Assembly: GCA_036872755.1 (NCBI GenBank)
Contig: JAVHNS010000005.1
Coordinates: 558,001 to 622,000, forward strand
Source of the DNA: Orbilia blumenaviensis
Taxonomy: Eukaryota > Ascomycota > Orbiliomycetes > Orbiliales > Orbiliaceae
DNA length: 64,000 bases
Reading direction: 5' to 3'
Translations under genes and position numbers: made by a program
The notes under the pieces: generated by a model
Told to the model about the DNA's origin: nothing
Seen by the model: only the letters and a program-made list of their open reading frames with translations
The model's database searches: none
In this document: positions 1 to 12,300 of the stretch, piece by piece
Position numbering within the stretch: position 1 is the first letter of the stretch
How the letters are laid out: the number at the start of each line of letters is the position of its first letter

Positions 1-3000
1 AGCAGAAAATATTAAAAAATGGCACAGCCAGGAAGTATGAGAAGATCGAAATGTGTGTTGAAGTTGTTGGAAATTGGAAAAAAAGAGGTTGAGCGAGTGT
101 CACTGCACAAGCAGCCAAATAACAGTGCAGTATAAAGAAAAATAAAACAACGAAGGTCGGAATGATGCAAAGAGGAAAACGCTTGGGAGAGGAAGGAATA
201 GAAACGTTTGTGAGGGTTGGACTCTATGCGTCTTAAGTACATGATGCTACTGCATCGGTGCAGTCTGTTCTGATAGATGTCCAACCGAAACAAGCAATAA
301 TACAGGTACTATTTTAGTGCCGGCCCTGCCCTGCCCTGACAGTGAGGCTTGCAGGGGAGTTTCACGCCCTTCTGGCCTAGGAACGATGCGTCCACACAAA
401 GGCCCCCGACATGGGTAAGGTGGTGCTCGCATCTGGCCGGCCAATCCAAGTAGCTTGGTGCTCAGCCGCCCCACAGAGGCCATGCCCTATGGTTTTGTTC
501 CTGCAGAAAAAGCACAATGAATCCCTCCCTTTTCGGCCGTTTGAGACTACTAGCTCGTTTGATGTTATCTCAGACACGCCTTGGCACTGCTAAAGAGACC
601 GCAAAATTTTTTGGACGTGTGCCCCTGAGCCATCTGATTTGCCGGCTGGTTAGCACAGCGCGGTCATCAACAGGCGCTCAGAACGGGCAGCGGCACTCCG
701 AGACTTTGCAGAGGCAAATGATTCTGCAGGAGCGCAAAAAGTTGATGTTGTGCAGGCTCCCACTCGCTTTGACAGTTGGGCGCCGCCTTCCCGCATAAAA
801 TCACCCGGACACATACCCCGTATCTTGTACATACATGCATTCATTCAGTCATCGACAAAGTTCAGTGCCTGTATGCGGTCATTTCCATAGTAATTTTACA
901 AGATTACAATATAGCACTGTTAAGTCGGACTCGTATCGTTGTTCCCACATTTCCTTCGACTCCATCAGACGGAATTGCACTGGGATTACCATATAATGGC
1001 AACGAAAATACTAGGCTCTTACGTTGGAGAAGCATTCCAACTTCCAAATCCGATAGTTAACGCCGATGTGTCCCCGCTTAGTAGTTGAGCGCCAAGTTGG
1101 CGTCAATCAGATCACTGTGGCCTGGCCCATAAAGCCAATTGACAACGACCCCGGACATTCCCACCAAAAATAGTTTTGGAACACAACAACCTAGCCAACG
1201 TGAACAATCCTGTTTAATTTCGACCCGCGTCTATAGAAAAATTGCCTATTATCAAAAAATCTTGATAAGAGTCGGTTCTATCTACAAGCATTCCCAAAGA
1301 GGGAATTTTAATCTATTAAGATTGCGTTGGAGAACACCGAAGGACAGTTCCGATGACATCGGTACTTAGTATCACGAGATATAGCACTGCCTTTACGACG
1401 GAGGAACCAGTCTTGTTCCGTGGATCGAATAGAACTGCGGAGGAAGCCCCTGAGAGGCTTGGGGGGGAAACCGCTTACCGACTCCTTTTCGAGATTTTCG
1501 CTTTCCCATACCCGAAGGGTGGAAGTCTGTCTTTCCGGCGAGACAGTCAGCCAGCCATGTATATCATTGTACATGTTTCGTTCTCAATCTAGAAATTCTG
1601 ATACGGTAGGTTTGCCGCATGAATTCCTCCACCCTTTTCTGGAATCAAACTCGGTGAATACATCGAAAAGACCAATTGTATGTAGTCAGGCTTACGAATG
1701 CAGTGTAACTGTACCAGATAACACTTATGATCAAGTAGGCCCTGTGATATCAGCTACGTCCCTTTCATGCATGGCAATTCCAACTAAAAGAAAAATTGTT
1801 TTCATGCCATCTTGGCCTTCTAACGGACAGTCGGAATGTTTGCCGCTCTTTCAAAAATGTTTTCGAGCTCCACAACATCTCCTTTGTCCATCTTGCCGAC
1901 AGCCGGAGCAAGGGCCCCGCGATCTTCCAACGGGTTGGCTAAATTATCAGGAAAATACAGGCCCCACCATTTTGTTTGAACCAGCGCCCGCCAGTGGGAA
2001 AATTGAAGCAAACACCTTTGGAATCCGAGGAAACTTGACATCTCGAGACAGAGGGGGAGGCGCAGCTTGAAATCCCTAACATCGTCACATCGCGACCGGG
2101 AAGCTTCTTATCTCGCCCGTGTGCTTTGACGACGCGACGGTCGGAATTTTATTCCAGGTTCCAAGGAAGTTGTAGACGGGACCCACATCCGTGATCGGGC
2201 CTCTATCGTAAGAGTACTGCAGCATTGACCCTAACTAGGGCTTGTTTAGACAACAACAAAAGGGCAGCTTGGGCCGCATACCAACATGTTGCGGTGTTAT
2301 CCACGCCGTCATGATATCATGATCTATCATCTGACCGAACCGAGTTGTAATGTTGGCTCATAAAATAAAATCTATGTAATGTCCACAAAATTTATTTATG
2401 CGAAATTAGTAATATCGCATGTGTATGTATTTCTTATGCTATGACTATCTGTCTGTCCAACCCGTGGGTTTGCTATATAGCACATAGATTGTTATAGCGT
2501 TATAGTGTTCTGAACGGGGCCTCGAGCGTTCTTGGGCCCAACTTAACATTGATCCGATTAGGAAACCAACCGAGGTAATCTCCTCCCTAATTGCTTCCTA
2601 ATCAATGTTAATATCGAGCTCATTCCAACAGAGCTCAAAAACCGCCGAATGGATAATACCGGTTTGGCTATCGCTTGGCAAATATATACCACCACGTGCA
2701 GGCCTGAAACGAGTACGCCGACTAGGTCAAGGATGGTTCCTCCAGAATATTGCCGTCTTCACAAAAAGCTTTCTCTTGGGCCATGGGTTTAAGGTTATGA
2801 TGGAGCGGCATCTATGTACACAGCCTCATTCTTTCGTTCTATCTGTAACATGCGATGTTACGAGACTCGCTTGTTTGGGGACCTCTAATTATCGTAAGTA
2901 TACGATTCTATTCCCATTAGCTCGGGACTGGCCTGGTCTCGTACAACTGGCCCTATATTCGCAAAACTGTCCTCATAGAAACCTAAACGAAAAGGAAAGG

Positions 3001-3804
3001 GAGGCGAGCATCTACAAAAGAAGCGTGCCCACGGTCCGAGGCGGTCTCAGATCGAAAGCAAAGCTGGTCTGGTCCGGTTTCATCGAATCCTCGACGAAGA
3101 AAGCGGGCAGGGGTTTTGGTCCTTCAACGCCTTCTTCAAATGAGGAAATTCTACCACACCTCCAACACAAAACTTCCAGATAGGCCATTGATACGGACTC
3201 CGCCACGGGATTCTTACAGGATAGCCTAGTTATATTACAAAGGGTATAGAGCAGAATGCTCAGTCGAGCTGATCCAGAATTGCGACCCGCTTGTTGGGGT
3301 TTTCTGATCTTAACATAGAACTTCACGTATGTGCAAGGGACGGCAATGGGGAATGCCCCGTGAAAATATTCCAGCCCAGTCGACCTTCTTGGGTCATGGC
3401 TGTGAGCGAAAGGGTGAATTGACGGAAACAAAACCTTCTATCCGGTTGAAAGGAATGCGTATTTACAATTGGCTGCTCACACGAGCTAGCCAGGCAATTG
3501 CGACTCTGCGCTGCAAAAATCAGGACCCTAGGTCTAGCGTCCATACGATGGACGTTCAAGAAACGAATGATAACGCCCCCTTTCCAAAGCAAGAAAAAAA
3601 AAAGAGGAAAAATCTGACCAGCAGCACCAAGGCTATCAATAGCATCTAGCCATCGCGGGACTGGAAGGTTCTCGCCTTCTGTGAGGCCGAGTCTAGAGAG
3701 CAACACCATCGGTCGCGGTCTTCGCCGCTTCACCAAGGTATTCCGCCTTCTATCCCTCTAGCAGGTGCCGAGATTTTGGCGACTTCACATCACCAGGTGG
3801 AAGC
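1..3804. other. Gene-poor left edge, no recognised gene
   Basis: No family could be recognised on either strand. Two unusually long open frames on the plus strand (1420-2070 and 2605-3183) and several on the minus strand (1820-2041, 3012-3431, 3323-3736) overlap one another and show no domain, signal peptide or splice pattern. A short imperfect inverted repeat lies at 2543-2611. The first 3.8 kb may contain decayed coding sequence, but nothing supports a specific gene. Confidence 0.4.
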
Positions 3805-5328
3805 CTAGCAAGATAAGTTATACTTTTTCGCACCTTTATACCACGAAACTCCAAAACGAGTCTCAGCCAGACCGCCGGACTTCCATTGTTCGTCGACAGC
3901 TGAGAACCAAAAAAATGGTTTGCGGGTCGTCCTCATCCAGCACGCGATGGCTTTAAAGTATTTCCCAGCGTTGGGTACTGTTGGGACGGCCTGGCCAATG
4001 GTCTTACCCTTAGAAGGCCAGCCAGTCTCGCCAACAATCAACGTCCGGCCGCCCATCTTAGCCCCAAGTGCCCACCAGTCGCGCTGGAAGGCCTTGAGGG
4101 CCGTTTCAACCTTGGAGCCACCGTAGTCTAGAGGTATGCATCGTCAGTTAACTACTTCCACGCTCAAGTCAAAAGTATCGGTCGCGAGCTAACTCTTACA
4201 TGGATAATCAGTAAGTAGCACAGCATCGCAGGCATCTAGGACCTGTTGGTTTGCTGAGTTGAGGAGAGGAGATATTCCCTCACTTGTTCCAACAGGAACG
4301 GTGGTCTTGCCATAGGCATTCTGCACCATGCCCTTTACATCCTATTTATCGGGTATAAAAATCAGTAACTGCCACTTGTAACCTCGGTCATGATAGATAA
4401 AATCGACCGCATTTTACACATACCCAGATATACCCGGAGAGCTGGCCTGCTGACAGACCGCCTCGGAAAAGCTCTTCGCTACCCACGGAAACACCGAGGA
4501 TCAGATTGCCGTTGCTGCCAAGGATCTGGCGACCTAATTCATTCTTGTCGCTATCGAACTATTGATCGGCGAGCAATATGTCCATTAGCGGAAGTTTCCT
4601 AATATGGTACCACGAGGAGATCGCGCTACATCCCGTTGCGACAGGCAAAAATTTGAACTCTACGATAATAACAACGGAACATAAGTACTTACGGTGGAGC
4701 GGGGTGTAGCCCAGATTCCAGCCCACACCTTGATACCTCCAACCTCCTTTGCAGCTTGCAAGGCATTTTTCAAAGCCGAGCATTGGCTAGTGGTGAAGAG
4801 CTTAACGACAGTGAAGGAGAAGTGTGAAGTACGGTAACTCTTCACAAGCCTCAGTTCATTTCTCCAATCCTGGAGGGACTTGCACGCTCCAGTGTTCTAT
4901 GAAGATACATCAGCTAATGCCCGCGTTTACTACACAACCACAAACTTGGTGTGTGTTGAGACCTTGGAAGGCAGAAGGGCATAGAGGGACCTACAGTATA
5001 AGCTCCTACATTAAACCCAGCGAAATAACCAACAGTAGGCCGATATACTGTGCCTCTAGCACGAAGCTCGTTTCCGTCGATGGTTAGTGATGTGAGGTTT
5101 GATGGGACTAGTAATGGAGTGTTAGTTTCACATACGATGCTACCGTCGTCCAAATCAGGAATATTACTTACGGGTTGGGGGGGCCACTTCAGGAACAGGA
5201 ATTGAAGGGTTGAATGGAGAGCTCTTCGGCGACCTCGACTCAATCTCAACATTGACAGGATGTCCGAGACCCGTTGTTAGGAGGAGGGCAAGGGCTGGGA
5301 GCCCGGCAATGGCTTTGAGGAAGAGCAT
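3805..5328 (-). CDS. Secreted glycoside hydrolase family 17 (beta-1,3-glucanase-like)
   Basis: Predicted to hydrolyse or remodel beta-1,3-glucan in the cell wall. Six exons join cleanly on the minus strand. The start gives a hydrophobic signal peptide (MLFLKAIAGLPALALLLTTG), followed by a Pro/Ser-rich linker and the GH17 barrel. Recognisable strands are GYFAGFNVGAYT, FTVVKLFTTSQCSALKNAL and KVWAGIWATP. The general-acid region reads GVSVGSEELFRG and the nucleophile region LIVGETGWPSKG. The barrel closes with FFWFSAVDEQWK, as in fungal GH17 enzymes of the Bgl2/Scw group. One codon (Tyr after TDYP) is split by an intron. No GPI-attachment tail is visible, because the protein ends in YKGAKKYNLSC. 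The family call is firm. Endo-hydrolase versus transglycosylase activity cannot be told from sequence. Confidence 0.92.
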
Positions 5329-7322
5329 AGTGAAGCTGGCTAAAGGTGAGATCTAACGAGAAAACAAGGCTACTGGCAAACGCTTAGGCAAGGCTACCTC
5401 TACGTCGGTGTGCTTCCGTTGTTGTTGGAGAGGCAGGCTTAGGAAGATGACCAAGGCTGTTGATTAGGATCGAGGACAGGATTGAATGAATTTGATTTTT
5501 TGCAATTCAATTGAGTACTTTGCAGTGTGTACCAAGACTATAGGTGACCTCGCTATATGGAGCGTCGTTCTAGAAACTTTTGGGTATAAAACTGATATAT
5601 TAAAAAAAAAACTTTTAATAGCAGACCAGCGTCGGACTTCAAGTCCAGGCCAACAGAGCGGAGCAAAGGAGTGTGAATGTCGGAGTTCGACTCGCAACGA
5701 TACTACCGGAATCGATTGCAATGTGGTATCAAATCTAGATCAACGTGATCAACCACGGGACCCGGTGGTTCCTTTTATACTTTAACCATGGCATCGGGTG
5801 TGTATCGTGGCCCTCTTTCCTGTCAAAATTTCAAACAGAGGGGGCGGCACTGACTAGCAAGCTTACGAATACTTTTCAAATATTAATTTGCAAAATTGAC
5901 CGAGAGAAAAGGAACGAGTCTATACCAGTGGGGGCGGCTCCTCCCTTGCAATCCTTCGCCTAGTAGGATGCACAGGCCCTATCAGATGTACATGCAAGGC
6001 ACAGAGGAACAGTATGCTTACATGCAGGTATCCATTCAGCATAGGAGCCAGGGCAGCATACATAGGTGAGTGCATTATCATTGCATGAGCGATATTGATC
6101 CTGCCATCTCACACTACGGCTCAAATTCATGAAAACGCCTCCCCGAGCTATGTCTCTGAGTGTTTCCCGGTTCTCGGATTCATTTTAATGGACCTTGAAG
6201 CCTCCTCTCCGTTTTTGAGAGGACATATTAAAACGGTGCTTAAAGTGTCACATATCTAAATAGGAGTACGGAATCTTTACAATTTAATTGGTACCTTACA
6301 TTCGATAAAGTTCGGAGAGACCTCCGAGACTGAGAGGAGGCACATTAAGTTGAGCTGAGGCGAAACCAGAGGGAATCGTAAAAATGAGCTGGCGGCGCAG
6401 GAGCTTGCAGGATTTGTTGAGAAGCACATGCAAAGGAGCTTCGAGCCCCCAAACGGCGGCTTTTCCCACCCCACCTCTTCCACTCAAATTCGCCCTGCTA
6501 CTTGTTGAATGTTGTGCGATCACTGCATGATTGGCCAGTCGCTGATGAGCCTGGATGGCGAGGCCGAAGCTCACGTCAGGGATTAAGCTTAAGCGAGTGA
6601 TTCAGGAACGAAGCGGCCTTCCGGCCAATATTCAGGAACACCAATCAAGCGGCTCCACGAGGCCAAGTGGGTGGTTCCTCAAAACCGGGCCGGAAAAATT
6701 GACCGGTTCGGAGGGTGAGATTTCTGCAGGTGTCGAAGGCGCTCCATCGAGAAATTTCTTTCGAGAAAAATTTTTGCTCAGGCAAAGAATATAAAATGCC
6801 TCGTTTTTCGGAATATCTTGACGGCTCCGCTTTGTTGCATGTTGAAACGTGGGTGTTGAGAGATGGAATAAAGTATGCTAGCACTCAGCTTGGCTTAGGG
6901 TACATAATTAAGCTACTGGTGGAGAAAATGAGGGAACTCGCTAACTGACAACAGGAAGAATACTACGAAAATTGAAATAAAAACGTTGGAAAAACTATAT
7001 CGAAGCGAGGGGAGCTGCATTAGCAATTTCCTCATTCCGTTATCGGTTTGCCCATCGCCCTGGAAGGCGGGGGGCAGTCCAGCTCTGCATTTGGGGGTGT
7101 CGCACCCACGTACCTTTTAGATAAGAGCAATTCTAGACCAATCTATAGAACCAAAGCAAAGGCAAAACCACATATTAAATACTTTCCTCCTTGGTAATAT
7201 GATGTAATATATAAATTCTAAACCTAAAATATATTACACCAGGATATAAGCTGGGGGCATGGTGGATATATTGTTGCACTGAATGACTTACGGATATCTA
7301 GACTTAGGCCTGTAGTCACCCT
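5329..7322. other. Intergenic, no gene seen
   Basis: This 2-kb stretch separates the divergent start of the GH17 gene from the 3' end of the zinc-cluster gene. Open frames here (for example 5486-5785 and 6296-6574) are short, overlap each other on both strands and show no family features. Confidence 0.4.
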
Positions 7323-9326
7323 TCACATATTCCAGATTTTTTCATCTGGCTCGATAAATATTGAATCGGTATCATAAGGGCTTGAGCTTGGTGGGGACGA
7401 ATAAGGGCTACTAGGGTTAACTGGCACATGGACCTCCGCGGCAATATCCGAGACTGTCGAGCTAACCATTGGGTCGACATTGCTGAACAAAATCGGTGTC
7501 GTTGGTTGGTCGGGGCTTGACCCCCTTCGCTTTTGGTGAGAAGAATAGAAACCGGACCTATCTTCAAACATCTCTCTTTCACGTTCGAAAGTATTGGTAT
7601 CATTTCGCATGATCAAGCCGCGGTCGTCGGGATTGTTCGCCATCTACGTAATCGAGCATACACGTTAGGACCACATATACCTAGGTATGTACCGGCAACT
7701 TCCAGCGCATAACTACATGATCTCGTTGGGGAACACAAAATTGTCGATCATGCATGCGAGACGGCAGAGACTTACAAACAGTCGGACAATCCAAAAACCG
7801 TTGTCACCAGTCGCAATCTCCGCGTTGAGAGGAAAACCGCTATTATACTTGTGGTAAGCTTGAATTATTGCTGTCATAAACTGGAGAATTGATGAATCCG
7901 AAACACAGAGCTAGAATGGTCCACGATGCCCCTGTTAGTACCTGTGGCTTGAATTCGGTATGACCAATCGTGATGCATAGAGGTGCTAATATATCTGGGG
8001 GGAAGTAGTGGCGCTGTGGCGAGTGAATTCAGGTTTTTGGGTAGTGCTGGGAGATAAATGAATAGCTGGCTTGGCTTGGCTTCACTCTAGCCAGCTAGAA
8101 TGGTTGTGTACTTACCCCGTAACAGAAAAGGTTAAATGCTGTAAGAACGACGGACGCATCGTTTAGATGTGGCCATGTACTCCTAAGTCGGTCCCTCAAC
8201 AAGGTCATTGCTCTCATAGCATGAAAGTGCGTCATCTTGGTGAATACAGGCCAGTGAGGACTTTGGGTGAGAGCAGCATCACCTATCAACATATAATAGT
8301 AGTAAGTATTGGTATACTGACTCTACAAGCCTCGTGGCGCTTTAGCAGCGTGCCGGATAAAAGTAAATTTTAAACATACCAGCACTAAAAGCCATTACGG
8401 CATTACCGGTCATATCATCCTATAAAGTAATATAATGTAAGCTTCATCTTTTTTTTCATGGCGTAGTTGGTATATTTGCATTGTATTGACAAAATGAACT
8501 CCAGAAAACGAATAGCAATTACTATCACTTACCATTAACGCAATCTGCTGCGAATCGACGTGGAAGAGCGTCGAAATCGTCTTTGCAAACTGGGGGCTGC
8601 ACATCGACGAGAATGTTACCGGACTACCCCAGAAGTTCGAAAATCTTTCCTGGAGGCGGGCTGAGTTGCTATCTATAATCCGATAGGCGGGGGGCTCCCG
8701 TATAATTGGCATGGGCGACCGCTTAGGTGCATACAACCTTCGAAACGGCAAAGCTTAGTTGTGGATCCACAGTACGGGACTCTGCGGTTCATGGGACCTA
8801 CATCGCAAGTGCAGAGTTTCTCACAGCATTATGATCATCTGTTTCGGGTCTTTGGAGTAGGGGCGAAGTTGACGTCGACGACAGAGTGGGTATATGGTCA
8901 TCTTGTTCATGGAAACGCCTGCTACTGTGGCGCGTCAAAGGGTCTTAGCCGCCGTTCCTCTATAATGGGGATCCCATTTTAAAAGTTATTTGGAGCACCT
9001 TTTACTGGAATGGGCGAGTTTGGCTTGTGGACGAATGAGGTCTTCTTCCTCTGCCTCACGTTCTATCTTCTCATTCCTCGCACTTAACGGTTGCGAGCAC
9101 TGATACCCATGCTCCTGGCATCGATTGCATTTCGTGCCTGGCCATACTCTACCCTCCGGCAGACACTAAATACCGATTAGTGAACCATAGACGGGAACAG
9201 GTTTGTCGCGTCTAGATTGAATTGGGTTCGCAAGCCACAAGACGGGAAACATACCTTCTGTTTGTCCAACCGACACCGACTACATTTTAAGATCTCCTTG
9301 TGTTTTTTACCCTTTTCTTTTGGCAT
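7323..9326 (-). CDS. Zn(II)2Cys6 zinc-cluster regulator, nine exons
   Basis: Likely a fungal transcription regulator of about 400 residues. The start at 9326 begins MPKEKGKKHKEILK. The zinc cluster follows, assembled across an intron: KCSRCRLDKQK from exon 1 joins CLPEGRVWPGTKCNRCQ and HGYQCSQP from exon 2. This gives Cys-x2-Cys-x6-Cys-x11-Cys-x2-Cys-x6-Cys. The remaining exons can be joined in frame: PLTRHSSRRFHEQ, RSPMPIIREPPAYR, DDMTGNAVMAFSAG, DAALTQSPHWPVFTKMTHF, RHYFPPDILAPLC, FMTAIIQAYHKYNSGF, and the last exon MANNPDDRGLIM. The final residues are acidic (FIEPDEKIWNM). The middle part is helical and may correspond to the fungal-specific regulatory domain, but I do not recognise the subfamily. 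The two joins between 8730 and 9000 are the least certain. Confidence 0.68.
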
Positions 9327-12300
9327 GGGGCCTGCACGAGAGCGCCCATGCAATATGCACGGAAAACGGAACGGTTTACTTGCCTCGCAACTTTGACTTG
9401 GCTGGGTGGTGCGGAAGAGGCGGCGTGTGTCGTCGAAAAGCGAACCGGTGCCACTTGGACAAGGGCTCAGCGACCCCAATGTACCAAAACCATGCAAGTG
9501 CCCACGGATCAGTTGCAGCTCCGCAATATTTGTATCTCGCAATTCTCTCTCCTGATGGTTTGCTTTTGAAGAAACCGATCTGCCGGAATTTATCCAAAAA
9601 GCTTAGCCCGAGACAAAATACCACGCTCCTTCCCAAGAAGAGGGCTGGCCAACGCTGGAGTTTGTATTGTCTTGGGCAGTTCTTTAGTCACTGTCCGTAT
9701 CTGGTCTCGATTCAAACAAGACTTTTAACTAGTTTCACCTAGAAAACAGGCCGGTTAGATAACTGGAAGGAGCCGCCCAGAGCCGTTTGTTAGCTCTGTG
9801 AGTTTGTTGGCCGCCGATAATACTCCGTAAAGCCTACTATCGTAAGGTGTGTATTTAACAACGTGGAGAAATTGGACAACAAAATGTAGTTCGCAATTTC
9901 GCCTTGGCAATATGCAAGGGTGTGCTTGAGGCCACAAGGGTTAAAAGGCGGGAGATCAGCCTTGTTATAAAGGCACTGGCCTAGACGGGCGAACTGGTCG
10001 ACTCGACTGACGAGGAAAAGATTGTTTGGCTGCTTCGCGCTTCATTGCCCTCTGGTTTTTCGATTCCATATCTTTCCCAGAATCTCCTGGCTCGAGCACC
10101 TAATTTTCGAAACCTGGAATCGATTCAGTATCACCTAAGCTTCAGCCTTCTGGACAGAATGTGCGGAGACGACCATAACCGACAAGGGGCCCACACCGCC
10201 TATCTCCGACACAACGGGAGCTCCTAGCTCGCCCGCACCCTCTCAACACACAAATTTCCGAATCTCGACGTATTCGGTCCAACGAACCCGTCATCTTAAG
10301 ACGGGGACCTAAATCCCTCCTTCGTCGATATGGCCAGAAACGTCGCTTCATGACAAAGCAGATCCCGACACGCATTGGTCTAGTTGTCAGCATGGCTTTA
10401 CCGGGCTTAGCGTTGCTAAATAGAGGCATCTTGTCCGTCGGCCTTGATGTCATTATCGTGGCTGATGATGGTTTCCCCGCGTCTGAACTGGCCTTTCCGA
10501 TACCTAGGCTCCCGTCTGGAGTATTCGAATAGGACCGGGTCGACATGTGCATGTGAGCTCGGGCCTTCGGGATCTCATATTTCGTGGCCTTTAAGCGAGA
10601 TGCAGGATCCGTCAGTCGCTCGCATCGAACCAGCTGCATCGATTACACGATATAAAATTCTTCACAGTGGGCGCTGTTAGGCCTGTCAAGTTTAAGGAAA
10701 CGACAGGATATCGGATGTCCGCTAGTCGGGTGATTCTACCGTATGAATACGAGCGCCTGAGAGACGTGGAGCTCTACAAATTGTATGTTGGTGGGAGGAT
10801 TTCGGCCGCCTTCGGAGGCATTTCTGATGTTAGAGAAATGTAAATGTAAAATTTTATCATATACAAGACGACTAGCTATAGGCTTTTTGATCAGAGTTAA
10901 CTGTAATCCTACCTGGATATATACTTAAGTAGATGCCCAAGGCGCTGGGGTGTTGTCCAACTCGCATTTACCTATAAGCTTAGAATTCGAAAGGCATTAA
11001 TGACAAATGTGTCAGTTCAGTGAACCAAATGCTCTTATTTTGGGAAGGTGGGTTTGAGTAACTGAGTAAGATGCATAGAATGCTCACAAGCCCAAGCAGA
11101 GCTAATCAGCCTCAATGTTTGTGACAAGGGTATGGATATCCGGATTGTCGATTGTTTGTAACAAGTAAAAGCACACTCTCATCTTTAACCCTGTCTCAGC
11201 CGACGTATATATGCGTTATCGCTATCTCAACCACCTGCGTAGCCGCGTGCGCTTATAAGCCTACAGCCTCTTAAGCATAGGCACCCGAAAATTTTGTACC
11301 TAAAACAGCTTTGTCTATTTCTAACATGGTGAACAAAATATATACCAATACAATGCGCTACTTAACATTCCAACAGTAGATGAGAATTCTAAACCATCTT
11401 AGTCTATATATAGGGGATACCAATCAATCTAAAACCCTCGAAGTGCGAAGAAACTGGTCTCGTAAATCAGCCTCCAATAAAGATCAATTACAGGGCTACC
11501 ATGCCTACAGAAAATTGGTTCGAAGATGCCATGCATGACAAGATATGCACTTTGCTTGTATGTTTGGGCAGATGTGACCCCTAACTAGAGGCCTACATAC
11601 TTTGGCAGAGACTAACTAATTCGGCCGGCTATCTTCCACTCCCTTGAATGTAACTTTAGTTAAGGTGGGCTATCGAATGAATCCCCTAGAATTCAAAGGC
11701 ATCTAGGTGCAGTTGTAAAAGCCCCGAAGACCGTCCGGATACCGGCACACCCCAAACCAATTTTTTTTTTTTTTTTTACGTGGATTGAGTCTAGAAATTG
11801 AATCAAATCGAGGATCAGCAACTAAACGCCAGATACTCAAATAAAGCCTGTGTTCTCTAACCCGCATTGATGATATGATTGCTTGATTAGCTGCTAGTGT
11901 TCCACATCCCCACCAAGAAGGGGAAGTTGGTTGACGAGCTTTGGAACCACGAGCGAGCGGGCCCCATTCCAATTAATCTTTTGTAGAGCCCGTCCCCTGC
12001 ACTGAGGCTTGAACTTACTGCCCATGGTGTTCTTGACCATATTGGAAAAAAGCCACTACGTATGCAATTAGAAGTGTTTTTTCTTTGCCAATGGAAATCG
12101 GGTGAATCTGACATTCGTCTCTATTTCCCGGTCCTAAACCTGGCGGCCTGTAGATACTTAGTCTAGAAGTAAATCTAGCGGCTTTTCTTTGATCGGTAAC
12201 TGTAAGGTCTGCAGCTCTTGAGCTCGAATATCTTATTTCTTACCTCTCCCTCTCTTTTTGTTAGGCAGACCTAAAATTTCTATGTCGGCGAGATGGACAA

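Noticed and set aside
8751..9000. Apparent break in the zinc-cluster gene between the zinc cluster and the middle domain
   Set aside because: A 56-nt intron and a second intron with donor gtgaga and acceptor cctaag give one continuous frame, so no lesion is required.
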